In this document: positions 8,901 to 18,900 of the stretch, piece after piece
Numbering within the stretch: position 1 is the stretch's first letter
How the letters are laid out: every line of letters starts with the position of its first letter
Assembly (NCBI GenBank): GCA_000024525.1
Contig: CP001769.1
Location: 6,605,001 to 6,669,000, forward strand
Reading direction: 5' to 3'
Source of the DNA: Spirosoma linguale DSM 74
GTDB lineage: Bacteria > Bacteroidota > Bacteroidia > Cytophagales > Spirosomataceae
Length of the DNA stretch: 64,000 nt
Made by a program: the position numbers and the translations under genes
Notes under the pieces: model-generated
Seen by the model: only the letters and a program-made list of their open reading frames with translations
Told to the model about the DNA's origin: nothing
Database searches by the model: none

Positions 8901-9013
8901 TTTTAGTTTTGGTATCGCTTTTAAGCGCTGCAAAACTACCCGCCTAGTATTACCTCAATATTACACGAATATTAACTTTTGAGAGGTCGTTAATAACACA
9001 ACCGATTGATAAC

Positions 9014-9021
9014 CAAATGTA
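9014..9021 (-). promoter_or_regulatory. Promoter -7 box (TACATTTG) of the TonB receptor
   Basis: An exact TAnnTTTG match on the minus strand about 114 bases before the receptor start, leaving a long AT-rich leader. No matching -33 TTG. The remaining 8901-9355 interval holds no supported gene. Confidence 0.35.
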
Positions 9022-9243
9022 TGCCCAAAGCGTAGTTAAGTACTTTTCCATAAAGACAACTTAGCATTTACCATACATAATTTTGAGGACTCTACCTTTT
9101 TGTTATTTTAATTTTGATCCAAAAAAGCCTACAAGAGTAATACGTTCTACCTTTAGTCTATATACGTGATTATTTCCGACTATCAAACTAAAAGAGCCAA
9201 ATCATAATAACTACCTGAAAGTTAGCTACTTGAATAGAAAAGT

Positions 9244-9278
9244 GGCCGGATAAAGACAAATGGAGTCTTTACCCGGCC
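9244..9278 (-). terminator. Hairpin downstream of the histidine kinase gene
   Basis: 14-base arms with one mismatch (9244-9257 with 9265-9278) built on GGCCGG, 78 bases beyond the kinase stop codon. There is no clear T-run, so termination is only likely. Confidence 0.5.
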
Positions 9279-9355
9279 AACCCGATGCCTTAACATTGAC
9301 TTAACAAACCGCAACCGACTAAACGTAAATTTTGCCCGGCAGACAGTTCCGCCTT

Positions 9356-10579
9356 TCAACCTGCTTTTTGTTGTATCAGGCTTACCTCAAAACAAGTTCC
9401 AGCACCAGGGGCCGAGGTAACCGTGATCTTTCCGTTCAATGTGTCCACAAGATGTTTGACCAGAGGAAGGCCAAAACCATAACCAGCCTCTCCAGCAGTT
9501 CCATTACTCGAACGGCCCTGTCCGTTGAGTATCTCGGTTAATTTTTCGCTCGTCATACCAACGCCCGAATCCTGAACAGTAAGGCTAAGAACATTGTGTA
9601 AGCCCTCAAGTTTCAACCTGGTGTTGACCTGCACCGATCCACCTTCCGGCGTAAACTTGATGGCATTGGAAATTAGATTCCCCACAATCTGTACAACTTT
9701 ATTCCGTGAAAAGGGAATTAACTCCGTTGAGGCCTCAGTCGAAACGGAGAAGTGAACTCCTTTGGCGAGTGCCTGCGGGCCATACAGCTTTTCCAGGCCA
9801 GCTTTTAATTTCGCCTGATGGAAGACCTCTATTTGATGAGACGTTTCATTTTCGTGCTTCCACTTATCATCGTTGACCAGAATTTCATCTGCCAGTTCGA
9901 GCAGTGATTTACTGCTCATTTGGATCATCTGAATAAAATCCAGTATCTCTTTGAGTTTAAAACTGTCTCCCCCGTTGGTAACGAGTTGAGCCATGCTGAT
10001 AATTCCGCCTAAAGGTCCCCGAATGTCGTGCGCGGCCCGTTTTCGGGATTCGTTAAGCTCAGATGCCTGCCGTTTTAGATACTGAATTTCCCGAATTGCG
10101 TTCAGGCGGCTAACGACCTCGGCCGCTATTATCCGTAGCAGTTCGACTTTCTCCGGATCAAGTTCCTTTGTGTTTGTATCGAGTACGCAGAGCGCGCCAA
10201 GGTTGTGGCCATTACTCGATTTTAACGGTATGCCAAAGTAATACCGTAAATGAGGATCGTCGGCTACATAAAATTGCTCTGAAAAACGGCTGTCGAGTCG
10301 TAAGTCTTTGACTTCAAAACTGTCGGGTTCCAGAATGGTATACTGGCAAACGGAGTTTTCACGAGGCATGGAGTCCAGATCCAGTCCATGATTGGTAACC
10401 GTCCATTGCGTATAGGAATCAATGAGATTGATCAGGGAGATTTCCGTCCCAGTTACTTTGGCCGCCAGCTTGGTAAGGTCTTTAAATTTGTCTTTAAGCC
10501 CGGAATAATCCAGATCAAGATCGGCCAGATCAACAAGTCGTTGAAATTCGTTTTCAGGAACTATGTAGTTCGGTTTCAT
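9356..10579 (-). CDS. GAF-domain sensor histidine kinase
   Basis: 407 residues, no signal peptide or membrane segment, so a soluble cytoplasmic kinase. A GAF domain spans about 25-165 (ISLINLIDSYTQW, CQYTI, YYFGIPLKSSNGHNLGALCVLD). A short coiled stretch leads to the phosphoacceptor H-box RAAHDIRGPLGG near residue 187. The HATPase domain has N-box QIVGNLISNAIKFT, G1 VQDSGVGM and G2 GYGFGLPLVKHL. No response regulator is encoded nearby, so it is an orphan kinase. The GAF class includes light, nucleotide and redox sensors; its bilin-binding Cys is not evident. Confidence 0.85.
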   Translation of the reverse strand: MKPNYIVPENEFQRLVDLADLDLDYSGLKDKFKDLTKLAAKVTGTEISLINLIDSYTQWTVTNHGLDLDSMPRENSVCQYTILEPDSFEVKDLRLDSRFSEQFYVADDPHLRYYFGIPLKSSNGHNLGALCVLDTNTKELDPEKVELLRIIAAEVVSRLNAIREIQYLKRQASELNESRKRAAHDIRGPLGGIISMAQLVTNGGDSFKLKEILDFIQMIQMSSKSLLELADEILVNDDKWKHENETSHQIEVFHQAKLKAGLEKLYGPQALAKGVHFSVSTEASTELIPFSRNKVVQIVGNLISNAIKFTPEGGSVQVNTRLKLEGLHNVLSLTVQDSGVGMTSEKLTEILNGQGRSSNGTAGEAGYGFGLPLVKHLVDTLNGKITVTSAPGAGTCFEVSLIQQKAG

Positions 10580-10981
10580 TTTCTACGAAGAAGTACAGTA
10601 CGGTTTTTTGTGATATCATTTACATATACGTTGAGTTATCGTAAATATATTAGCAAGAATAATAATTATACCACATGGACCTACTATTTAACCTATTATT
10701 TATATAGAATTTAATATTGCCACTAATTCGAGGCTGCTCAGACTTGCCTAAATTAGGTTTATCAATAAGGGGCAATGGCTGATTTGTGTTTCGGAATAGA
10801 CTTACCCGCGTCGGGAAAAGAAAACAGCCAGCGCAACGCGCTGGCCTTTCCGGCGACACCAATATAAGAATTTCACTTGCCGCTTTTAGGCGGCTATCAA
10901 TGCAGTAAAGGTAACCGCTCCGTGTTATATGAATATTATGGCACGATTACGCTAACGTTATATATATAGTAACCACCAGAC
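10580..10981. other. AT-rich intergenic region without a supported gene
   Basis: About 400 bases between the kinase start and the M14 peptidase end. It holds the terminator at 10815-10845, and just beyond it a 15-base string (10853-10867) identical to one beside the terminator at 4210. No open frame here has coding character. Confidence 0.6.
10815..10845 (-). terminator. Terminator of the M14 peptidase transcript
   Basis: Minus-strand stem GCCAGCG / CGCTGGC (10839-10845 with 10827-10833), then a T-rich run (10815-10824). It lies 137 bases beyond the peptidase stop codon. Confidence 0.65.
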
Positions 10982-12433
10982 TTAGTCGACTATTCCATTT
11001 TGTGGGCTGTTGTTCCCTTCGCGTTTCTGTTGCCAGAATCCGTTGACGAAGGTGTACCGAATTTGCGTTCCCTTCATCAGCAGAAAGGTAGGAATCTGCT
11101 CCAATTGAAGCGGTTGTGCCGGAGCGTCCCCCTCATGCAACAAATGCACCGCCTGGCTAGGCTGCCCCACTCCGTCAACCTGTTTTACCCTGAACAACAC
11201 AATACCGTCGCGCCGAAGGGCTGGCAGGTCGAGGTTATCCAAATCGGCAGCGGAGTTGAGCACATCCGAATACGTTTTCGCCGGAACGAGCGTCAGGCCG
11301 GTGGCGTCGATTTCATTCAGCCCATGAAAGGTCGATAAATCACCAATATCTTCCACACTGCTCTTGTATTGAAACGATCTGGCATCCTTGTCGTTGACTT
11401 CACTATAATTGATACCTACATCGACTGTCACCGGCCGCCCTTCACGCACGACCGTCGCGTTGCGAATGAGCACGTCGAACAGCGCGCGGCCGTTCTCGGG
11501 AATGGCCTGATACTCGGCGATGCCTTCCTGCCGGTACGATCCATCAGCAATGGACTTAAGCGCCGACAGAATGGCGACGAAGTTGAGCCGTCGAATTGTC
11601 ATTTTTTCCGAGTCACCTTTAAACCCACCCGACTCGATAAGAATAAGGGTTGTTCCCCACTTCTGGATGTTATCCCCAAAGGCTCTGGGTTCAAACTCAT
11701 CGTCGTAACGCGCCACCTGCCCCGGTATAAACTGCTGCAACACGCGATTCATGCCCGTAATGAGCTGCATAGACCGCTGGCGTACATCATTGATATTCCG
11801 ATCCTCGTCGTAGGCCGTGGCCAGAAACGACACTACGGCCTGCTTGCCGCTTTTGCCGACGCTGTAGCGCGGGTTCTGGTCGTGCAGGTTAAAGCCGACA
11901 AGTGGCTTGAGCGTTTGCTGCATCTGTTTTAGCAAGGCACCTTCCGGCGTTTGCAGCCGTAGAGCGTCGCGGTTCATATCAATGTCCGTTGCCGTCCGGC
12001 GCTGGAAACGCTCGGCTCCGTCAGGATTGAGCATCGGGACAAAATACAAGGTCGTTTTGTCTAGAATAGTCTGTCGAAAGGCGTCGAAGCCATCATTTTT
12101 GGCCTGAAAGAAATTGAAAATATCGAACAGCGCCATGGTGGCCGTGGCCTCATCGCCGTGCATCTGGCTCCAGAGCAACACCTTTGTTGTGCCCGTGCCA
12201 GCCTTGACCTGATAAATGGCTCGTTTCTCCAGCGACTCGCCTACCTGGCTAACTGACAGCGGTTGGCCAACTGCCTGCAAAACGGGAAGTATATCGGCAT
12301 GTTTGAATCGCCGGTGAGTGAAGGATTTTTCCTTGTAGGTATCGTGGGCGTCGTGCAGCCGACGGGCTTCTTCCTGGGCGAGCAAATGCGTTGAAATCAT
12401 CAGAAATAAAGGGAGAAAGAGGAGTAGCTTCAT
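10982..12433 (-). CDS. Secreted M14-family zinc carboxypeptidase
   Basis: 483 residues from ATG 12433, which is followed by a signal peptide ending near LLAQ. Zinc ligands fit HGDE (His92, Glu95) and NLHDQ (His184); the catalytic Glu is in LIESGG near 267; DMNRD supplies the substrate-carboxylate Asn-Arg pair. These features define M14 (carboxypeptidase A-like) peptidases. A C-terminal beta region of about 200 residues is extra. It is probably exported and trims peptides. The start codon overlaps the crcB stop codon (ATGA), so the two genes are translationally coupled, although no functional link is obvious. Confidence 0.85.
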   Translation of the reverse strand: MKLLLFLPLFLMISTHLLAQEEARRLHDAHDTYKEKSFTHRRFKHADILPVLQAVGQPLSVSQVGESLEKRAIYQVKAGTGTTKVLLWSQMHGDEATATMALFDIFNFFQAKNDGFDAFRQTILDKTTLYFVPMLNPDGAERFQRRTATDIDMNRDALRLQTPEGALLKQMQQTLKPLVGFNLHDQNPRYSVGKSGKQAVVSFLATAYDEDRNINDVRQRSMQLITGMNRVLQQFIPGQVARYDDEFEPRAFGDNIQKWGTTLILIESGGFKGDSEKMTIRRLNFVAILSALKSIADGSYRQEGIAEYQAIPENGRALFDVLIRNATVVREGRPVTVDVGINYSEVNDKDARSFQYKSSVEDIGDLSTFHGLNEIDATGLTLVPAKTYSDVLNSAADLDNLDLPALRRDGIVLFRVKQVDGVGQPSQAVHLLHEGDAPAQPLQLEQIPTFLLMKGTQIRYTFVNGFWQQKREGNNSPQNGIVD

Positions 12434-12807
12434 GCTGTTTTTTGTCCAAGCCATAGCCCGCCAGCCGAAGCCAGTAAACATAGGCTTACATTAAGGCCAA
12501 TATTAATCAGTGCGGCTCCCGGCCGGTTACTTTGCAGAAGCACGACGGTATCGTTACTAAAACTGGAGAAGGTACTAAGCCCTCCGCAAAAGCCGACTCC
12601 TAGCAGCAGCCGCAGGTCGTCGCCCACAGCCCGGCTCAGCACCCAGCCCATCACCGCGCCCAGTACAAAACTGGCCACTACATTGACAACCAGAATCGGC
12701 GTAGGGAAAGACGTTCCCAGGAGCGTGGCCGGCATGAGCCTGCCAGTAGCATACCGAAGCAGACTACCAGCCCCACCGCCCAAAAAAACCAGTATGTACG
12801 GATTCAT
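12430..12807 (-). CDS. crcB: Fluoride channel CrcB/FluC
   Basis: 125 residues, the normal FluC length when started at ATG 12807; ATG 12822 is also possible. Four membrane helices are visible. Family signatures are GGGAGSLLRY in helix 1, the pore Asn in VVNVVASF, and GFCGGLSTFSSF, which carries the Phe-box and the central Na+ site. Dual-topology dimers export fluoride across the inner membrane. No crcB-type fluoride riboswitch is recognisable upstream; that space is filled by a palindromic element. It overlaps the M14 peptidase start. Confidence 0.92.
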   Translation of the reverse strand: MNPYILVFLGGGAGSLLRYATGRLMPATLLGTSFPTPILVVNVVASFVLGAVMGWVLSRAVGDDLRLLLGVGFCGGLSTFSSFSNDTVVLLQSNRPGAALINIGLNVSLCLLASAGGLWLGQKTA

Positions 12808-12820
12808 TAGTAGAAATCTC

Positions 12821-12908
12821 ATGTAGTGCCGACCGTCGATGCGTCGAACCGTCCCGGTCGGGTGTAAAGCAATTAGCAACTAGCCCGACCGGGACGGTCG
12901 GCATTATA
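12821..12908. repeat. Palindromic element, CCGACCGTC family, copy 1
   Basis: Left arm about 12821-12862 and right arm 12883-12908. The left arm has a 16-base insertion made of a near-repeat of its own sequence (GATGCGTCGAACCGTC). The same element, with the same insertion in the same arm, occurs at 60151-60254. It forms most of the crcB leader. Confidence 0.85.
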
Positions 12909-12919
12909 AGATCAAAAAC

Positions 12920-12927
12920 CAAACATA
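12920..12927 (-). promoter_or_regulatory. Promoter -7 box (TATGTTTG) for crcB and the M14 peptidase
   Basis: An exact TAnnTTTG match on the minus strand, placed so that the transcript would carry the palindrome at 12821-12908 in its 5' leader. No -33 TTG at the right distance. Confidence 0.4.
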
Positions 12928-13040
12928 CAAAAAACCGCCACGCTGAACGACGGATGGGCCGCTACAATCGCAAATGGGCCGTTTTTTTCGCTATCATTGT
13001 GAAATACCCCAATCCGAAACGTTGCCCTCACCGCCCGACT

Positions 13041-14345
13041 ATGGCCCAAAATCAACTCAAGAAATTATTAGGCGTCGGTTTCGGCGTGGCCGTTACGATT
13101 GGCGGCACTATTGGCACCGGTATTTTGCGGAAGCCTGGTCCGATTGCACAGGACATCGGCAACCCGGTTTTGATCATTGCCGTCTGGCTGATTGTCGGTG
13201 TGTATGCACTGGCGGGGTCGCTCTCGGTTATGGAACTTGGCACGATGCTGCCTAAAGCCGGTGGCTGGTATGTGTATGCCCGGCGGGCGTTTGGCAATTA
13301 CGCGGGCTTTATCATCGGCATCAGCAGCTGGCTCGGCAGCGTGTCGGCCATGGCCTTTGGGGCGGCTGTTATGAGCGAATACATCAGCCTGATGGCCCCT
13401 TCTATGGTTGATTATCAAAAGATTATTGCCATCAGTATTCTGGCTGCTTTTGTGGCCTTTCACTCCATTGGCGTACGCCTGGCGAGCCGGGCGCAGGAAG
13501 TCATGAGCGTGCTGAAGGGCGTTGGCCTGCTGGTGTTCGTTGTCGTTTGCTTCGTCGTCAAACCCGATCAGCCGGTGGCGGCTTCTGCCGAAACCATCCG
13601 ACCACTGGCCGAAGGGGGCGTTTGGCTGGGTGTGCTGGCGGCTCTACAAGCCGTTTTTTATACCTATGATGGCTGGCACACCGCGGCCTATTTCACCGAA
13701 GAAGACGTCGACCCCAGCCGGAACCTCCCCCGTTCCATGATTAGCGGGGTGCTGCTGATTATCGGTATTTACGTACTGGTCAATCTGGCCCTGCTGTACG
13801 TGTTGCCCGTGTCAGCATTGGCGGGTACGAAACTTCCGGCGGCCGATGCCGTGCAGGTGCTGTTCGGGCCGGGCAGTGCGCAGGTCGTTACTTTTCTGCT
13901 GATGATTTCCATTATGGGGATCATCAACGCCCAGATCATGTTCAACCCCCGTGTTATCTTCGCGATGGGCCGCGACGGGCTCTTTTTCCGCTTCGTGACC
14001 CAGGTCAATTCGGGCGGTACCCCATTGAACGCCACGCTGCTGACAGCCGGTGCTTCCATCCTGATGATTCTGACCAACACTTACAGCAAACTTTCAGACA
14101 TTGCCACCTTCTTTTTTGTGCTCTGTTACGCGTCGGCTTTTGCGGCCCTGATTCGCCTGCGCCAAACCGAGCCGGAACTTGACCGTCCCGTACGTGCCTG
14201 GGGCTACCCCTTTTCAACCTGGACGCTGCTCCTTGCCTCCTTGGCTTTTCTGTTTGGCGTAGTTATCGGCGATTTTTCCAGCAGTATGTATGCACTCGGC
14301 TTTATTGCCGTAAGCTACCCCGTATATTTATTCATAAAAAAATAA
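13041..14345 (+). CDS. APC-family amino acid permease
   Basis: 434 residues with 12 predicted membrane helices. Helix 1 contains the unwound substrate site GGTIGTGILRKPGPIA; ALAGSLSVMELGTMLPKAGGWYVYARRAFG is the conserved helix 2-3 region. It belongs to the LAT/APC group of the APC superfamily, which import or exchange amino acids at the inner membrane. Starting at ATG 13041 (MAQNQLKKLLG) avoids an unlikely basic prefix from 12954. Its stop codon is directly followed, in the same frame, by a remnant of another gene (14346-14519), so its final residues may come from a fusion or deletion junction. The substrate is unknown. Confidence 0.85.
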   Translation: MAQNQLKKLLGVGFGVAVTIGGTIGTGILRKPGPIAQDIGNPVLIIAVWLIVGVYALAGSLSVMELGTMLPKAGGWYVYARRAFGNYAGFIIGISSWLGSVSAMAFGAAVMSEYISLMAPSMVDYQKIIAISILAAFVAFHSIGVRLASRAQEVMSVLKGVGLLVFVVVCFVVKPDQPVAASAETIRPLAEGGVWLGVLAALQAVFYTYDGWHTAAYFTEEDVDPSRNLPRSMISGVLLIIGIYVLVNLALLYVLPVSALAGTKLPAADAVQVLFGPGSAQVVTFLLMISIMGIINAQIMFNPRVIFAMGRDGLFFRFVTQVNSGGTPLNATLLTAGASILMILTNTYSKLSDIATFFFVLCYASAFAALIRLRQTEPELDRPVRAWGYPFSTWTLLLASLAFLFGVVIGDFSSSMYALGFIAVSYPVYLFIKK

Positions 14346-14519
14346 CCGGACGGCTACTATCCGCGTACGTTCGATCTGACCAAAGAGTTTAACGCCGTAA
14401 GCGTTCTGAATCTGTTCGGTATTCTGGGTTGGGGTATCGACGTGGCCACCGGTGCCGTCATGAAATACGACCAGAAGGCGTATTCGATGGAACTGGAAAA
14501 GAAGAAAGAGACGAATTGA
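14346..14519 (+). pseudogene. C-terminal remnant of an unidentified gene fused behind the APC permease
   Basis: Immediately after the permease TAA, the same frame stays open for 57 codons to TGA 14517-14519 and reads as real protein: GYYPRTFDLTKEFNAVSVLN, then FGILGWGIDVATGAVMKYD and a Lys-rich tail. It has no start codon of its own. The Gly-Trp-Gly-(I/V)-Asp-x-x-Thr-Gly-Ala pattern is reminiscent of C-terminal ends of small Bacteroidota lipoproteins, which I cannot name with confidence. The simplest reading is a deletion that removed the 5' part of that gene. Confidence 0.6.
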
Positions 14520-14522
14520 GCC

Positions 14523-14551
14523 TTATTCTCCGCACACTTTGCGGAGAATAA
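14523..14551. terminator. Hairpin between APC permease and PBP4-like gene
   Basis: Perfect 12-base arms (14523-14534, 14540-14551) with a 5-base loop between convergent genes; TTA/TAA ends give short T-runs on both strands. Confidence 0.65.
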
Positions 14552-14584
14552 TTACTCTAATCACTGCATTCAGCAAATAACAAC

Positions 14585-15850
14585 TTAAAACCGCTCGTGG
14601 ACTTCCTTGAGTAACTCGGCGGTTCGTCGGCGCATTTCGCTGACGGTCTGGGTGAAATTGTTGTGCATGATACTGAAATACAGCAGCCTGTTCCGCTTTG
14701 TCAGCACATAACCGCTTAAGTTATACACGCCGGTCATGGAGCCGGATTTGGCGAACACGTACGGCTTCCCCTTCATATCCAGGCTCTTTAGCGTACCCGA
14801 CTGACCAGCGGCTGGCAACAAGGCAAATAACCGTTGTTGCGGCACCCTGGCATAAATCCGACTGAGCAGATCAATCAGCACATTGGGTGTAAACTGGTTA
14901 TATCTTGACAAACCCGAGCCGTCGACCCAGCGGGCCGAACCCTTGAACGTAGTCGTATGCTGGAGACTGTCGGCAGTTCGGCGTAATTCAGCCAGTGGAT
15001 CAAGCGGCCCTGTGCTGTGTTCGGTGGAGGCCATGAACAGGACTTGTTCCGCAAATTGATTATCGCTCACGAAGAGCATCCGTTTGTAGAGTGAATCCGT
15101 CGACGAGCCCCGTAATAGCCGGGCGTTCGCTACTATGGGCATCTTAACAACGCCTACCGCCCGATGTAGCGTATCGGCAAGCAACTGAGCCGCTAATTCA
15201 CCCGACCATCGAAAGGGCACATCCTGCCGTTTGACTTTGTCATTAGCCGGACGCACAAACTGGTTTCCAAACTCAGTTCGATACACGCCACCCGGCGCAT
15301 CGGCCACGGTGTGGGTACTATCGGTAAACCGGGCGGGGCTTGTTTTCCCGGCAGAAAACCGCACCACGTTGCCGTAAACAGGAAGGGGGGCCAGTTCAGC
15401 CGAGTAATCGTCGTTATAATCGTCCCAGGCCCAGCCCGGCCCAAAACGGGGGCCGGTGTAGTTGGCTGGTGAGAAGAACAGCCGCTCCGGCCGACTCCGT
15501 AGAAAAGCCAGGGCTGTGGTATCCGGCAAATCGGGATGGAGGAGTAACGGATTGCCCGTCCCCCAGAAAATCAGCGAATCGTTCCGGGTAATGTACCGAA
15601 GGGTGGGTAATGAGTCGTGCAGGGAGAGCAGACCCGCATAAAAGCTGAACAGTTTAGTATTCGACGCGGGCGTAAACGGTTTGTCGGCGTTATGCTGAAT
15701 CAACGCCCGTTTCTGACCGGGATCATACAAGGCTACACCGGTAAAATGATCGGTATAAGTCGGGCTGGTTTGCAGTTCACGACTCATTCGCCGGGCGGGC
15801 GAGCAACCAATGACTGTTAGTAAAAAAACAAGAAATAAGATTGATTTCAT
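14585..15850 (-). CDS. PBP4-like D-alanyl-D-alanine carboxypeptidase (S13) lipoprotein
   Basis: 421 residues from ATG 15850, giving a lipoprotein signal with Cys16 (LTVIGC). The three penicillin-binding motifs are present: SxxK as ASNTKLF (Ser63, Lys66), SxN as SDN (Ser262, Asn264) and KSG as FAKSGSMTG (Lys368). Their spacing, with a large insertion between the first two, is that of family S13 (DacB/PBP4). Such enzymes trim or cross-cut peptidoglycan peptides in the periplasm. Earlier in-frame starts would fall inside the palindrome at 15853-15931 and are not credible. It follows the VCBS lipoprotein in the same direction. Confidence 0.88.
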   Translation of the reverse strand: MKSILFLVFLLTVIGCSPARRMSRELQTSPTYTDHFTGVALYDPGQKRALIQHNADKPFTPASNTKLFSFYAGLLSLHDSLPTLRYITRNDSLIFWGTGNPLLLHPDLPDTTALAFLRSRPERLFFSPANYTGPRFGPGWAWDDYNDDYSAELAPLPVYGNVVRFSAGKTSPARFTDSTHTVADAPGGVYRTEFGNQFVRPANDKVKRQDVPFRWSGELAAQLLADTLHRAVGVVKMPIVANARLLRGSSTDSLYKRMLFVSDNQFAEQVLFMASTEHSTGPLDPLAELRRTADSLQHTTTFKGSARWVDGSGLSRYNQFTPNVLIDLLSRIYARVPQQRLFALLPAAGQSGTLKSLDMKGKPYVFAKSGSMTGVYNLSGYVLTKRNRLLYFSIMHNNFTQTVSEMRRRTAELLKEVHERF

Positions 15851-15852
15851 AC

Positions 15853-15931
15853 CTGTCTGGGCCAAGCTCCAGCTTGGCCTTAGCTCTCCATTCTGGTATA
15901 CAAGGCCAAGCTGGAGCTTGGCCCAGACAAG
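15853..15931. repeat. Palindromic element between VCBS and PBP4-like genes
   Basis: Arms of about 29 bases (15853-15881 and 15902-15931), nearly perfect. Each arm contains its own smaller palindrome (AAGCTCCAGCTT), so the structure is nested. It begins five bases beyond the VCBS stop codon. Confidence 0.85.
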
Positions 15932-15935
15932 TGGT

Positions 15936-18900
15936 TTACTTTTTAACGAGCTGTTCGCCCGGAAGCAACCACACACCCCGCGCTGACTGCCCGTAAAAGG
16001 ATGTGCCGAACGGAACTTCCTGCCGACGAACTTTCCCGTTTTTCAACCGCACCGTAACCGCTGTAGTAGCCGCATCGACCGGGGTGAACGTTTGCGGCTG
16101 TTGCACGGCAAACAGCCGCAGCGGGCCTCTATTTTCGGTAACGGCCAGCAGCGGATGCCCCTGGGCATCGGGCAGGCTGACGAGCGCTTTGGCGTTACCC
16201 GGTGCGTAGAAGCCAGACTGAGCAATGGTTAGCGGCTTAAATCCACCCTTGCCGTCGCCTTTCAGCACGAGTCCATTAAAGGCATCCATGCGTCCGGCTA
16301 CCAGATCGCTGCCGTGTTCGTTGCCAACCAGCACGGCATCCAGATTCCCGTCGCCGTCAACATCCTGCGCCAGCATGCCAAAGAGCGGGGCCATTTGCGC
16401 CATGACGGGTAATGGTCTTACCTCAAACTTGCCGTTCCCTTTATTCTCGACATAACTGCTCTGCATGTAGTTTGCCGTTAATTTCAGCGCCTGAGCACGT
16501 TCCTCTTCGGTTAGTATCTGGTTCATAGTAGCTGCGCCAAACGGGGCGTAATTCACGAACCGTTTTTTGATGCCGATCATCTGCTTCACCATATCATCCC
16601 AGCCGAAATAAGGATACTCTTCGTACTGACCTTTGGCGTTTTTGAAATAGACCGATGTGAACGCATCGTAGAATCCGTTGTTGTCGAAGTCACCGGCATA
16701 GATACGTACCGGCTGTTCGGCATTGGCACGGAGTAAGGTGTTCAGGCCGGTGTTCCCCACCAGGTAATCAATGTCGCCGTCGTTGTCGAAATCGCCGGGG
16801 GTTATAGAGTTCCAGAAGCCAAGTTTATCGTTGAGTCCGCTATTTTCGAGGGGCTTCAACGTACCCTTCACATTGTGAAGCATGGTAATGGGTGCCCATT
16901 CGCTGGCCAGCATCAGGTCAACATAACCATCATTATCATAATCGGTCCAGAGGGCATCGCAGGTCAGGCCCGCCTTGGTGAGCGTTGGTGCCACCTGCGC
17001 GGTAGCATCCGTGAATTTCGGACGTCCTTTCTGACTGTCATTGCGCAACAGGTAGCTCGGAACGCCCATCGGGTATTTGTTGGGTTCAACCCGTCCACCA
17101 ACGAACAGATCGAGATCACCGTCTTTATCAACATCAGCCGCTTTCACGCAGGAGCCATTCACCCGAAAGTCGGGCAGTGCATCGGGAGCCAGCGTGAAGT
17201 TGCCTTTGCCATCGTTCGTGTAAAGCCGGTGACGCATAGTCTCTTTCATCTGCTCGGCCGTAAATTCGGGACTTCCACTGGCAATGTAAAGATCGAGATC
17301 ACCATCGGCATCGGCATCAAAGAGCAGCAGCCCGGCATCTTCCGATAATTTGGCCGGCATTGGTTTCAGCACGAAGCGGCCCGACGGCTGTTGCAACAGC
17401 AACTCTGTCGAATATTTGGAACTACCCCCAACAACCATATCGGCCAGGCCATCGCCGTTTATGTCGCCCACGGCCAGCGCCGGGCCATACTCGGTGAGTT
17501 TATGCAACAGGGTTTTTTGCCCGTTGAAATCAATAATGTCGTTCTCTTCGTGCCTGTAGGTCAGCCCTAACTCAGCCGTAATGTCCTGCACCAGCGTTTT
17601 AGGTGCCGAAATCGTCTCGTTGGTCTCGCCGGGTTTGGCATCAGTCGCTTTTAGTGTGATCGTCTGGTCGGCGTTGACGCTCGGCAGAATCTGCACCCGA
17701 CCGCCGGGCCAGGTCACTTTCAGGCTCCTGATGGTCGTATTCTTGCCAAGGCCAAAGTGGGCAATGGGGTCAACGCTCGACAGGAACCCGCGGTAGGGCG
17801 TATGCTCATAAAACTCTTTCCGGCCATCGGACAGTTCGTATTCGACTATTGCACCCAGGCCCATTGGGTTAGCACCATCGCCCTTAAACTGAATCCGGAG
17901 GTAATGTGCCTGTTCCGTCTTTTTATCGGCCAGGGTATTGCGGTAGACGAAAGCCTCATCGTCGATATTACTGACCACATAATCGAGATCACCATCGCCG
18001 TCGAAATCGGCATAGACGGCCCCATTGGCGAAGTTCGGTTCGCTCATGCCCCAGAGTTCGGTTACATTTTCAAACGTGGCGTCGCCCCGATTGCGATAGG
18101 CATAATCACTGACCTTTACTCTCGGCATTTTCTCGGTCAACTCTTTCCGAAGCGCATCGGTCAGGTAGCTATTCACCGAACTGTAATAGTTCGTGAAGTC
18201 GCGGTCGGTAATGTCGCGGGGGAAGCCGTTGGTTACCAGCAGATCCCGGTAGCCATCCTGGTCAAAATCAGCCAATAACGGCGACCAGCTCCATTCTGTT
18301 TCGGCCACACCAGACAGCATACTTATTTCACTGAAAACCGGCATGTTCGCGTTTGCCGTATCGGGAGGCCGCACCCCGGATGGCCGTACCCCGGTAGGCC
18401 GTACCCCGGGAGGCCGTACCCCGGGAGGCCGTACCCCCTGATTTAGCTGAAGTGTGTTGCGGGCGTACTGGTGTTCGTAGCCCAGCCGGTCCCATTCCTG
18501 ATAGGCATAATAGCTGCTAGGTCCCATCAGGCTTTTCTTGCGAAGGTTATCTTCGGGCAACATATCCATTACAATAATGTCGGCCAGGCCATCGCCGTTA
18601 ATATCCGCCACATCATTCCCCATGGCCGATGAGCTGGTATGCTTGAACGACTCATGTGCGCGGTTCGTAAACGTCCCGTCATGGTTATTAACGTAAAGCA
18701 CATCGCTGCTGGCAAAGTCGTTGGTAACGTAAATATCCTTCCAGCCATCGCGGTTGATGTCACAGATGTTTACTCCTAACCCGAAGCCTTCGGCCAGTAA
18801 ACCGGCCTTTAGTGTCACATCGGTGAAATAGGCATGACCGCGGGTCGAATCGAAATCATTCCGGTAAAGCCGGTCGACGTTGGGCGATGTGCCATCGTTG

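Noticed and set aside
10650..10862. 70-residue minus-strand frame in the intergenic region
   Set aside because: Covers a terminator hairpin and AT-rich DNA, with no homology pattern.
12808..12953. Possible fluoride riboswitch before crcB
   Set aside because: The leader consists of a mobile palindrome also found at 60151; no crcB-motif pseudoknot elements were recognised.
18363..18437. CRISPR-like tandem repeats
   Set aside because: Units are contiguous 15-base coding repeats with no spacers. No CRISPR array or cas gene was seen anywhere in the window.
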